Assembly: GCA_018701215.1 (NCBI GenBank)
Contig: JABIWH010000007.1
Location: 62,001-126,000, forward strand
Direction of reading: 5' to 3'
DNA length: 64,000 nucleotides
From: Rhodospirillaceae bacterium
GTDB taxonomy: Bacteria; Pseudomonadota; Alphaproteobacteria; GCA-2731375
Shown: one piece after another, positions 51,785 through 60,304 of the stretch
How positions within the stretch are numbered: position 1 is the first letter of the stretch
Layout of the letters: each line of letters begins with the position of its first letter
Translations under genes and position numbers: made by a program
The notes under the pieces: generated by a model
Seen by the model: the letters and a program-made list of their open reading frames with translations, nothing else
Databases searched by the model: none
Told to the model about the DNA's origin: nothing

Positions 51785-52778
51785 CCGCCCGTGCCTCCAC
51801 CCGTTGCGCGTCAAATAAATGACAGGCGACTTCCGATTGCTCCACGCCTTGCAGATTTGGCCGCTCAACCCGGCAGCGGTCGGACGCCTCCTCGCAACGG
51901 GGATTGAAGGGGCAGCCGGACGGAATTTCCTGCAGCCGCGGCATGGAGCCTTCGATCTGGGTCAATTGATCAACGTGGTGGCCAATGTGGGGGATCGAAC
52001 CCATCAGGCCGTGGGTGTAGGGATGCTTGGCCGCGCGCACGACTTCCTGCACCGGGCCGATCTCGGCAATGCGGCCCGAATACATCACGGCGACGCGATC
52101 GGCTGCCTCGGCGATCACGCCCATGTCGTGGGTCACCAACATCACGGCCGTGCCATGCTCCTTGCACAGACCTTTCAACAACGAGATGATCTGCGCCTGG
52201 ATGGAGACGTCCAGCGCCGTGGTCGGCTCGTCCGCGATGATCAAGCGCGGTTCGGCACAAAGTGCCAGGGCGATAACCACACGCTGGCGCATACCGCCCG
52301 AAAATTGGTGGGGGTAATGGTCGATGCGTTCGGCCGCGCCCGGTATGCCCACCTCATCCAACAGCTCCAACGCGCGGGCACGGGCCTCCCGCTCGTTCAG
52401 AGGCAGATGGGTCTGAATGGTTTCGATCAACTGCCGGCTGACCGAATACAGTGGGTTCAACGAGGTCAAGGGGTCTTGGAATATGGCACCGATCTGGCGG
52501 CCCCGGATCTTTCGAATTTCCTCGTACGGCAGATGATCTATTCGCTGACCTTCGAGAAATATTTCACCCTGGGCGATGCGGCCAGGGGGTTCGATAAGAC
52601 CGATAATGGCGGCACCGGTCAGGGATTTTCCGGCGCCGGACTCGCCCACCACGCCCAGGATCTCGCCCGGCGCGATATCAAAGGAAATATCATCCACCGC
52701 CACCAGGGTGCCGCGCCGGTTGGGGAATTCAATGCGCAGATTTCGCACCGAAAGGAGGGCCTGGTTATCACCTTGCAT
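51777..52778 (-). CDS. Peptide-type ABC transporter ATP-binding protein (DppD/OppD-like)
   Basis: A 333-residue ATPase with Walker A G-E-S-G-A-G-K-S-L, signature S-G-G-M-R-Q-R-V, Walker B L-I-I-A-D-E-P-T-T-A-L-D and the C-terminal oligo_HPY region (K-H-P-Y-T-H-G-L, C-P-F-N-P-R-C). It pairs with the DppF-like ATPase encoded by the overlapping downstream gene. The spacing to the DppC-like gene is 14 bases. Confidence 0.93.
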   Translation of the reverse strand: MQGDNQALLSVRNLRIEFPNRRGTLVAVDDISFDIAPGEILGVVGESGAGKSLTGAAIIGLIEPPGRIAQGEIFLEGQRIDHLPYEEIRKIRGRQIGAIFQDPLTSLNPLYSVSRQLIETIQTHLPLNEREARARALELLDEVGIPGAAERIDHYPHQFSGGMRQRVVIALALCAEPRLIIADEPTTALDVSIQAQIISLLKGLCKEHGTAVMLVTHDMGVIAEAADRVAVMYSGRIAEIGPVQEVVRAAKHPYTHGLMGSIPHIGHHVDQLTQIEGSMPRLQEIPSGCPFNPRCEEASDRCRVERPNLQGVEQSEVACHLFDAQRVEARAGE

Positions 52779-52792
52779 GGATATAACCGCCC

Positions 52793-53761
52793 CTATCGCA
52801 GCTTCGGGTTCAGGGCATCACGCAGCCAATCGCCCAACAGATTGACGGCCAGCACCAGAACGGCCAGCACCATACCGGGGAAGATGGTAATCCACCACAA
52901 ACCGGAGAACAGATAATTCTGCCCCTCGTTGATCAAGGTTCCCAAGGACGGCTCGGTCGGCGGCACGCCAACGCCCAGAAATGACAATGTCGCCTCCGAC
53001 AAAATGGCTATGGCCAAATTGATCGTGGCGATGACCAAAACCGGGCCCATCACGTTCGGCAGGACATGCCGCCACATGATGGAAAACCGCGAAAGCCCGA
53101 TAACGCGCGCGGCCAGGACATATTCCTTGTTGCGTTCCACCAGGGTGGAGCCCCGTACGGTCCGCGCGAATTGCGGCCAGATGGAGGTGCCGATCGTCAG
53201 GACCAGGACATAAACAATGGCATCGTTGTAGGCTTCCGCGCTGAGCACGCCGCGCAGGGTGCCGGCCAGCAGCAAGGCGATCAGGATGCCGGGGATGGAA
53301 AGCTGAATTTCCGCCACGCGCATGATGAAACTATCCACATAGCCACCCACATAGCCCGATACCAGGCCCAGGCTGACGCCGACGACGAGGCCAAAAATGA
53401 CACTCAGGAAACCGACAGCCAGGGAAATTCGCGTACCAAACAATATTGTCGACCACAAATCACGGCCCAGATTGTCGGTGCCCAACAGAAACCTCGGGTC
53501 GCCTTCCGCTTCCCATGCGGGCGGCAATTCGGCATCCATCAAATCCACCGTGGCGACGTCGTATGGTGAATGGGGTGCAACCAATGGCGCGAATATGGCG
53601 AGCAGGAATATCAACGCCGTCAAAAACGCGGCGACCATTGTGATCTTGGACGAGCGGAAGGAATAAAAGATGTCGCTGTCCCAAATCCGGTGCCAAACCG
53701 ACGGCGGCCCCACCGGGGCCTCGGGCATTTGCAGGGGGCTTCCGCTTGTTTGATCAACCAT
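52793..53761 (-). CDS. Peptide-type ABC transporter permease (DppC/OppC-like)
   Basis: A 322-residue inner-membrane permease. A first TM near residue 45 (A-F-L-T-A-L-I-F-L-L-A) precedes the BPD_transp_1 domain with its EAA-type loop (R-V-I-G-L-S-R-F-S-I-M-W-R-H-V-L-P) that contacts the ATPase. L-G-T-D-N-L-G-R-D is the DppC family marker. ATG 53761 overlaps the DppB stop by 8 bases (ATGGTTGA); the frame is open to 53812 but that part lies inside dppB. Confidence 0.92.
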   Translation of the reverse strand: MVDQTSGSPLQMPEAPVGPPSVWHRIWDSDIFYSFRSSKITMVAAFLTALIFLLAIFAPLVAPHSPYDVATVDLMDAELPPAWEAEGDPRFLLGTDNLGRDLWSTILFGTRISLAVGFLSVIFGLVVGVSLGLVSGYVGGYVDSFIMRVAEIQLSIPGILIALLLAGTLRGVLSAEAYNDAIVYVLVLTIGTSIWPQFARTVRGSTLVERNKEYVLAARVIGLSRFSIMWRHVLPNVMGPVLVIATINLAIAILSEATLSFLGVGVPPTEPSLGTLINEGQNYLFSGLWWITIFPGMVLAVLVLAVNLLGDWLRDALNPKLR

Positions 53762-54746
53762 GCCCGCCACCCCCAGAAGGTTGATCCACGCGCAACCGCG
53801 GATCGACAACATAATAAAGCATATCGACGATCAGATTGATGACGACGAAGAAGAAGGCGATCAAGATCAGGTAGGCGGACATGATCGGAATATCCACCAC
53901 TTGTACCGCCTGCAGGAACAGCTGCCCCATGCCGGGCCATTGAAATACGGTTTCGGTAATAATGGCAAAGGCAATCAACGAGCCAAGCTGCAGGCCAATT
54001 ATTGTGATCACCGGCACCAGGGTATTCTTCAGCGCATGGCCGTAATGAACAGCCCGGTTCGGCAATCCGCGGGCGCGGGCGAATTTGATGAAGTCCGCGC
54101 GCAAGACCTCCAACATCTCCGAGCGGATCAAGCGCATGATGAACGTCATTTGAAACAGCGCCAAGGTGATCGCCGGCAAAATGATCGACTTGAGACCGGA
54201 AACAGACAGGAAATTCGTTTCCCATGCGCCAATTTTTACGATTTCGCCACGGCCAAAAGACGGCAGCCAGCCAAGAATAACGGCAAACAAATATATCAAT
54301 AAAATACCGATCAAAAATGTCGGCAGAGAAATTCCAATCAGCGACAAGGTCATAATAAGCTTGGAGGTAAAGCCAAATCGCCGCAGGCCCGTATAGACCC
54401 CCGCCGGAACCCCCAGCAATGCCGCCAATATGGCCGCGGTCACGGCCAATTCCAATGTCGCGGGCATACGTTCCACGATCAGGGTGGAGACCGCCCGCTT
54501 GTGCTGATAGGACACACCGAAATCACCCTGCGCCGCCTTCAAGGCGAATTTGCCGAATTGCACGGGTATGGGATCGTTCAGACCAAGGCTCTCGCGCAGG
54601 TATTCACGATCCGCCTTGGTAGCATCTTCGCCAACCATCTGGTTGACGGGATCACCGACGAATTGGAACATGAAAAAGGCACACAAGGCCACGACGGCCA
54701 TGACCGCGATAGCCTGCAGCAAGCGTCGGACCAGGAATGCAATCAT
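53754..54746 (-). CDS. Peptide-type ABC transporter permease (DppB/OppB-like)
   Basis: A 330-residue, six-TM permease starting M-I-A-F-L-V-R-R-L-L-Q-A, the standard DppB N terminus. It has G-V-P-A-G-V-Y-T-G after the second TM and the cytoplasmic EAA loop F-A-R-A-R-G-L-P-N-R-A-V-H-Y-G-H-A-L-K-N-T-L. ATG 54746 is preferred to 54818, which would add unrelated residues across the terminator spacer. It begins 114 bases after the substrate-binding protein gene. Confidence 0.92.
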   Translation of the reverse strand: MIAFLVRRLLQAIAVMAVVALCAFFMFQFVGDPVNQMVGEDATKADREYLRESLGLNDPIPVQFGKFALKAAQGDFGVSYQHKRAVSTLIVERMPATLELAVTAAILAALLGVPAGVYTGLRRFGFTSKLIMTLSLIGISLPTFLIGILLIYLFAVILGWLPSFGRGEIVKIGAWETNFLSVSGLKSIILPAITLALFQMTFIMRLIRSEMLEVLRADFIKFARARGLPNRAVHYGHALKNTLVPVITIIGLQLGSLIAFAIITETVFQWPGMGQLFLQAVQVVDIPIMSAYLILIAFFFVVINLIVDMLYYVVDPRLRVDQPSGGGGHG

Positions 54747-54792
54747 CGATTGGTTCCGTAAAACATTGAATATTATTTCGAATTCATATCGC

Positions 54793-54835
54793 AAAAAAAC
54801 GGTGCGCCGCCACGGCATTTTACCGTGGCGGCACC
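54793..54835 (-). terminator. Terminator/attenuator between the binding protein and permease genes
   Basis: GCCGCCACGG (54806-54815) and CCGTGGCGGC (54823-54832) form a perfect 10-bp stem with a 7-base loop. On the minus strand it is followed by CG and seven T residues (54799-54793). It lies 25 bases after the binding-protein stop at 54860 and inside the operon, so it likely lets binding protein be made in excess over the membrane parts. Confidence 0.8.
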
Positions 54836-54859
54836 CGACTACGTTTTACAGGATCGTCT

Positions 54860-56437
54860 TTACTTGATGTTCACATAGCGGAAACGGAACACATTATCCG
54901 CGCGTTGTTTCAAGCTGACATTGTCGCGCTTGCCCCACGCCAGGCCCTGTTGATGCAATGGAACGTAATAGACATTGTCATGCACCAATTGGAAGACCTC
55001 GGCGATCATGGCATCGCGCTTCGTCTTATTGCTTTCCGATTGAATCATCGGGTTCAAGGCATTGATCCGCGCGTCGCTGATGTTCGACAAATTATACCGG
55101 CCAGTCTTTTCGGTATAGCCGGCGATTAGATTAGTGACCACATTGTGGCTGTCGAACGAACCCGGGGTCCAACCAATCAGGCCCACGTGATAGTCGCGAT
55201 TGGTGGGATTGAGCACCTGTTTGAAGTACTGCGCCTTTGGCTTGGCCGTCAGGTTCAGCTTGATGCCGACCTTGGCGGCCATGGACGTCACCGCCTGGCA
55301 GATTTGTTCGTCATTGACATAGCGGTCGTTCGGACAATCAAAGCGGGCCGTAAGGCCGTTGCCATACCCAGCGTCCGCCAACAGCTTCTTCGAGGCCGCC
55401 GGATCATAAGAATGACGCTTGAATTCGGCGGAGCGGTCAAACAGGCTGGGCGCGATCATGATGGCCGAAGGCGTGGACAAGCCACGCATGATCTTTTTCT
55501 TGATCGCCTCCATGTTGATGGATTGATACAACGCCTGACGGACCCGCTTATCCAGGAAGGGGTTCTTGGTATCGGTACCGAACAGGGTCTTGCTGTTCTG
55601 GTCCATGAAGATAAAAATGGTCCGCAATTCCGGGCCCATCACAACCGATGTGCCGCTATTGCTGTTGACCCGGTTGATATCCTGGGTCGGCATCGGATAA
55701 GCCATATCCAATTCACCCGACAGCAGGGCCGCGACGCGGGTTGAATCCTGCTTTACCGGCGTCATGGTGACCTTGGTCAGATTATGGGTCGCCTTGCCCC
55801 ACCAGTTCTTGTTCGGCACCAATGTGGTTTTCACCTGGGCCGTCCGGTCGGTGATGATGAAGGCGCCCGTGCCCATGGATTTCTGACCGGCGGGGCTGAT
55901 CTGATCCTTGTCCATCACCGTGACCTTGGTCGAGCCGGTTTCTTCCGACCATTCCTTGTCCATGATGAAGACACTGTTCAAGCGCCCGGTCAAAATCGGG
56001 TTCGGTGCGGTGGTGATGAATTCGACCGTGTGGTCATCCACCTTGCGGACCTCCTTGACCGAAGCCACGTTGGTCTTCATCTGCGCATCTTTGTCAGAAA
56101 TCCGCTTGTAGCTAAACAATACGTCATCGGCGTTGAAATCATTGCCGTTGCTGAATTTCACGCCTTTGCGCAGCTTGAAAGTCCAAACCTTGGCATCATC
56201 AGAGACGGTCCAGGATTCCGCCAAGGCCGGCTCAATCTTCAGGTCGGCGCCGCGGCGCACCAAGCCTTCGTAGACATTGCCCAGAAAGCCGATGGTAAAA
56301 GTAACCGCATGCGCATGAGGGTCGAGACTATCGGTGTCGGTCTGAAAACCCCAGCGCAGCTCTTTTGCATTGACGCCCGTGGCGCCGGCAACAACCATTG
56401 CCAAGGCAGTAGTTGCCGCAAGTAAAGTGCGTTTCAT
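54860..56437 (-). CDS. Peptide-type ABC transporter substrate-binding protein (SBP_bac_5)
   Basis: A 525-residue periplasmic protein with a signal peptide (K-R-T-L-L-A-A-T-T-A-L-A-M-V-V-A-G-A, cleavage near A-N/K at about 24) and then the SBP_bac_5 start L-R-W-G-F-Q-T-D-T-D-S-L-D-P-H and A-L-A-E-S-W. There is no lipobox Cys, so it is soluble. Family members bind peptides, opines, glutathione or other solutes. GGGGAAG lies five bases before ATG 56437. It is the first gene of the operon. Confidence 0.93.
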   Translation of the reverse strand: MKRTLLAATTALAMVVAGATGVNAKELRWGFQTDTDSLDPHAHAVTFTIGFLGNVYEGLVRRGADLKIEPALAESWTVSDDAKVWTFKLRKGVKFSNGNDFNADDVLFSYKRISDKDAQMKTNVASVKEVRKVDDHTVEFITTAPNPILTGRLNSVFIMDKEWSEETGSTKVTVMDKDQISPAGQKSMGTGAFIITDRTAQVKTTLVPNKNWWGKATHNLTKVTMTPVKQDSTRVAALLSGELDMAYPMPTQDINRVNSNSGTSVVMGPELRTIFIFMDQNSKTLFGTDTKNPFLDKRVRQALYQSINMEAIKKKIMRGLSTPSAIMIAPSLFDRSAEFKRHSYDPAASKKLLADAGYGNGLTARFDCPNDRYVNDEQICQAVTSMAAKVGIKLNLTAKPKAQYFKQVLNPTNRDYHVGLIGWTPGSFDSHNVVTNLIAGYTEKTGRYNLSNISDARINALNPMIQSESNKTKRDAMIAEVFQLVHDNVYYVPLHQQGLAWGKRDNVSLKQRADNVFRFRYVNIK

Positions 56438-56583
56438 AATGCTTCCCCGTCAGTGTGTTTTTCGGATGTTTGTTATGATGATAATTTCTTACACGGCCTA
56501 ACCATCACTACATGGTTGAGCCACACGCCCCAGCATATCCACAAATAGCTGGTAGATACAATCGTCTGTTTCTAGCACATTTT

Positions 56584-58245
56584 TCACTGCGCGTTGCGGA
56601 AACCATTGGTGATGGGATAGCGGCGGTCGCGGCCAAAGTTTCGGGCCGTCAATTTTACCCCTGGCGGGGCCTGGCGCCGCTTATATTCAGCCAGATACAG
56701 TAAATTTTCGATCCGCCGCACGGTCTCGACTGTATGGCCGCGGTCGACGATTTCGGCAACGGCCATTTCCTCTTCCACCAAGCAGCGCAGAATATCATCC
56801 AATACCTCGTAGGGCGGCAGGGAATCCTCGTCCATCTGATCGGGACGCAATTCAGCCGACGGCGGCTTGGTAATGGTATTTTCGGGAATGACCCGGCCAT
56901 CTGGCCCCAGGGCGCCTGCGGGTTTTTGCTGATTTCGCCAGTGGGACAATTCGAACGCGGTGATCTTGTAGACGTCCTTGAGGACGGAAAAGCCGCCGCA
57001 CATATCGCCGTAGATGGTCGCATAACCCACCGACATTTCCGACTTGTTGCCCGTGGTCAGCACCATGTGGCCGAATTTGTTGGAAATCGCCATCAAGGCC
57101 ATGCCGCGGGCCCGGGATTGGATATTCTCTTCCGTGATATCCGCTTCCCGCCCCTCGAACAGCGCACCCAGCATGCTTTCATAGGCCGCCACGGCCGGCT
57201 CGATCGTCACCTTGTCCACCCGGCATTGCAACAACTCGGCACAGGCGATGGCGTCGGCGAGGCTATGGGGGGAGGAATATTTCGACGGCAGCATGATGCA
57301 CCAGACCCGCTCCGGGCCAAGGGCATCGACGGCGACGGCGGCGCTGAGGGCGGAATCGATGCCGCCCGAAAGGCCCAGTACCACGCCTGGAAACCGGTTC
57401 TTGTTGACGTAATCGCGCAGCCCCAGGGTCATGGTCCGGTACAATGCGTCCAGGCCCTCGTGCGGCGCAGTGCGCGGCCCTTGGGCACAGACCCAGTCGT
57501 CGCCCTCCTGGCGCCATTCGGTCAGCACCAATCCGCTATCAAAAGTAGGCATTTGCACCGCCAGGGAACAATCGCCATTAACGACAAAACTGCCGCCATC
57601 GAAAACCAGCTCGTCCTGGCCGCCGACCTGATTGACATAGACCAGGGGCAGGCCGGTTTCCGTGACCCGGCCCACGGCGTGGTTCAGGCGCACATCGAAC
57701 TTGCCGTCTTCAAAGGGCGAGCCATTGGGCACCAGCAATAGTTCGGCGCCGGTCTCGACCAGGCATTCGCAAACTTCCGGCGTCCAGATATCCTCACAAA
57801 TGGGCACACCCAGACGAATGCCGCGAAAATTAATTGGCCCCGGCAGGGGCCCCGCCGCGAACACCCGTTTCTCATCGAACACGCCGTAATTGGGCAGGTC
57901 ATGCTTGTAGCGCGCCGCGACGATCTCGCCGCCATCCAACAGCACCACCGCGTTGTACAGTAGGCCCTGGTCGCGCCAAGGTGCCGTCACCAAGATACCC
58001 GGCCCGCCATCGGCGGTTTCCGCCGCCAGTGCCGCCACCGCGTCCGCCACCGCGTCTTGAAAGGCTTCCTTCAGGACAAGGTCTTCCGGCGGGTAGCCGC
58101 ATAGCACCAATTCACCGAAGACAACCAGATCCGCGCCCAGGCCCGCAGCCTCCCGGCGGGCTTCCCGCACCAGCTCGGTATTCTCCGTGATATCGCCGAC
58201 CCTCGGATTGATCTGCGCCAGGGCAATTTTCAATGTATCCACCAT
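56584..58245 (-). CDS. nadE: Glutamine-dependent NAD(+) synthetase
   Basis: A 553-residue fusion. The N-terminal nitrilase-type glutaminase (about 1-260) shows its triad as E45 (F-G-E-L), K114 (Y-K-H-D-L-P-N) and C150 (V-P-I-C-E-D-I-W); the C-terminal synthetase has the PP-loop S-G-G-I-D-S (293-298). It converts deamido-NAD to NAD with glutamine-derived ammonia. The length matches the glutamine-dependent proteobacterial form. It lies upstream of the ABC importer genes on the same strand, with a 146-base gap. Confidence 0.95.
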   Translation of the reverse strand: MVDTLKIALAQINPRVGDITENTELVREARREAAGLGADLVVFGELVLCGYPPEDLVLKEAFQDAVADAVAALAAETADGGPGILVTAPWRDQGLLYNAVVLLDGGEIVAARYKHDLPNYGVFDEKRVFAAGPLPGPINFRGIRLGVPICEDIWTPEVCECLVETGAELLLVPNGSPFEDGKFDVRLNHAVGRVTETGLPLVYVNQVGGQDELVFDGGSFVVNGDCSLAVQMPTFDSGLVLTEWRQEGDDWVCAQGPRTAPHEGLDALYRTMTLGLRDYVNKNRFPGVVLGLSGGIDSALSAAVAVDALGPERVWCIMLPSKYSSPHSLADAIACAELLQCRVDKVTIEPAVAAYESMLGALFEGREADITEENIQSRARGMALMAISNKFGHMVLTTGNKSEMSVGYATIYGDMCGGFSVLKDVYKITAFELSHWRNQQKPAGALGPDGRVIPENTITKPPSAELRPDQMDEDSLPPYEVLDDILRCLVEEEMAVAEIVDRGHTVETVRRIENLLYLAEYKRRQAPPGVKLTARNFGRDRRYPITNGFRNAQ

Positions 58246-58303
58246 GGCCGTTGTTTAGGACGAACAACGGGATTTCTCAACGGTGCATTTTTGCCGGCAG
58301 GCG

Positions 58304-60304
58304 CTAACCGGCCTCCTCCTCCAGAACAACCAGCAGCTCGCCGTTATCAACCTGATCGCCAACCGCCGTGCGCATCTGGCTGACGGTACCGGCAACGGGC
58401 GCGGTGATGCGGTGTTCCATCTTCATGGCTTCAAGGATCAGCAACAGCTGCCCCTCTTCCACCCGATCGCCTTCCGCCACATGGGTGGCGGTGACATTGC
58501 CAGGCATTGGCGCCACCAAGCCGCCAGCAAACTCCGCCCCGCCGCCAATGGGAAAGCGCGGCAGCTCCCGGAACTCCACATCACCGCCCGGTCCATGTAC
58601 CAGCCAGCGATCGGCATCCGCCGCCAGTGATAAATTCACCCGGCGGCCATTGATCTCCAGATCAGTGTTATCAGCGCCGTCGGCAAACACCGCCACCGCA
58701 TAGGCACTGTCATTGACCGAGACAGCAAAGGTGCCATCCCGCAGGGCCCGGTAGGTCACCACGATCTCGTCATCACCGTGTTTGAAGGTCGTCATCTGCG
58801 GCGGCATGATCGAATTCCGCCAGCCGCTGGCGATACTGCCCAAAACCCGCGCCCCGGCCCGCCGCCGCGCCTGTGCGTGGATCACGGTCGCGATCAAGGC
58901 CTGATGCAACGCCGCCTCGTCAATCAGCCGTTTTCGGCCAGGGTCGACACGCTCGATGAAGTCAGTCGTCGTATCACCCTGGATGAATGCCGGATCGCGC
59001 AGCACCGCGACAAGAAAATCGCGGTTGTTGGTGACACCCTGCAGGCGGGTATTTTCCAGCACCCGGGCCAGGCGGCGGGCGGCTTCGGATCGGGTTTGCG
59101 CCTTGACGATAACCTTGGCGATCATGGGATCGAACTGCAAGCCGATCTCGCTGCCCGCCTCGATACCGGAATCAAAACGCGCGCCGGTCGCCGTATCAGG
59201 CTGCCAGGCAATGACCGTCCCCGGCGCCGGCAGAAAGTCGTTGCCGGGATCTTCCGCATACAGCCGCGCCTCGATGGCATGGCCGTCGATCGACAGATCG
59301 TCCTGGCCATAGCCCAGGGCTTCACCTTCGGCGATGCGCAATTGTTCGCGCACCAGATCAAGGCCGGTGATTTCCTCCGTCACCGGGTGTTCCACCTGCA
59401 AACGGGTATTGACCTCCAGAAACCAGAAATCACCGCCATCGAGCAGGAATTCCACGGTTCCGGCGGAGGCATAGCCGAGCTGCCGCGCCGCCGACAGGGC
59501 GGCGGCTCCCATGCGGGCGCGCAGTTCGTCATCCACCGCCGGCGACGGCGCCTCTTCGATGATCTTCTGATGCCGCCGTTGGATCGAGCATTCACGCTCG
59601 AACAGATGCACCAGATTGCCATGCTGGTCGCCCAAGATCTGGATCTCCACGTGGCGCGAAGACGTCAGCCAACGTTCCAGAAACAACGTATCGTCACCGA
59701 ACGCCGCACCGGCCTCGCGGCGTGCACCATCAACGGCATCCCCCAGATCCGCTTCCGCCTCGACCACGCGCATGCCGCGGCCACCACCGCCCGCGGAGGC
59801 CTTGACCAAAACCGGGTAACCAATTTCGCGCGCGGCGGCGGCAACGTCCGCGTCCGTGCCCAACTCCCGCGCCGGCAGGGTCGGCACCTCTGCTTGCTGC
59901 ATCAACCGCTTGGCCGAAAGTTTATCGCCCATGGCGCTGATCGCCTCGGGCGATGGCCCGACCCAGCGCATGCCGGCATCGATCACGGCCCTGGCGAAGG
60001 CCGCGTTTTCCGACAGAAAGCCATAGCCCGGATGCACCGCGTCGGCGCCGGCGCTTTCGCAGGCGGCTAAAACTTTGTCCATATCCAAATAGGTTTCCGC
60101 CGACGAAACGCCGGACAACGCGACGGCGCTGTCCGCCTCGTGCACGAACGGCGCGTTGGCATCGCCATCGGCATAGACGGCCACGGTGGCAATGCCCATC
60201 TCGTGGGCGGTGCGAATGATACGCCGGGCAATCTCACCCCGGTTGGCGATCAACAGACAGCTGATGGGGCCTGTTATTACATCCGCCCCACTTACATCCG
60301 CCAT
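58304..60304 (-). CDS. Acyl-CoA carboxylase alpha subunit (biotin carboxylase plus carrier; methylcrotonyl-CoA carboxylase type)
   Basis: A 666-residue protein. The biotin carboxylase half has L-L-I-A-N-R-G-E-I-A-R-R-I (N terminus), the ATP-grasp Gly-rich loop K-A-S-A-G-G-G-G-R-G-M-R and the E-V-N-T-R-L-Q-V-E-H motif. The C terminus is a biotinyl domain with E-A-M-K-M-E-H, K628 being the biotin site. Size and pairing with the beta gene and an HMGL-like lyase match methylcrotonyl-CoA carboxylase (leucine degradation). Its ATG lies inside the beta gene end (13-base overlap ATGGCGGATGTAA); GGCGGATGTAA recurs 14 bases on. Confidence 0.93.
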   Translation of the reverse strand: MADVSGADVITGPISCLLIANRGEIARRIIRTAHEMGIATVAVYADGDANAPFVHEADSAVALSGVSSAETYLDMDKVLAACESAGADAVHPGYGFLSENAAFARAVIDAGMRWVGPSPEAISAMGDKLSAKRLMQQAEVPTLPARELGTDADVAAAAREIGYPVLVKASAGGGGRGMRVVEAEADLGDAVDGARREAGAAFGDDTLFLERWLTSSRHVEIQILGDQHGNLVHLFERECSIQRRHQKIIEEAPSPAVDDELRARMGAAALSAARQLGYASAGTVEFLLDGGDFWFLEVNTRLQVEHPVTEEITGLDLVREQLRIAEGEALGYGQDDLSIDGHAIEARLYAEDPGNDFLPAPGTVIAWQPDTATGARFDSGIEAGSEIGLQFDPMIAKVIVKAQTRSEAARRLARVLENTRLQGVTNNRDFLVAVLRDPAFIQGDTTTDFIERVDPGRKRLIDEAALHQALIATVIHAQARRRAGARVLGSIASGWRNSIMPPQMTTFKHGDDEIVVTYRALRDGTFAVSVNDSAYAVAVFADGADNTDLEINGRRVNLSLAADADRWLVHGPGGDVEFRELPRFPIGGGAEFAGGLVAPMPGNVTATHVAEGDRVEEGQLLLILEAMKMEHRITAPVAGTVSQMRTAVGDQVDNGELLVVLEEEAG

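Noticed and set aside
58778..60070. 430-codon ORF opposite the biotin carboxylase gene
   Set aside because: Antisense shadow; no ribosome site or family resemblance.
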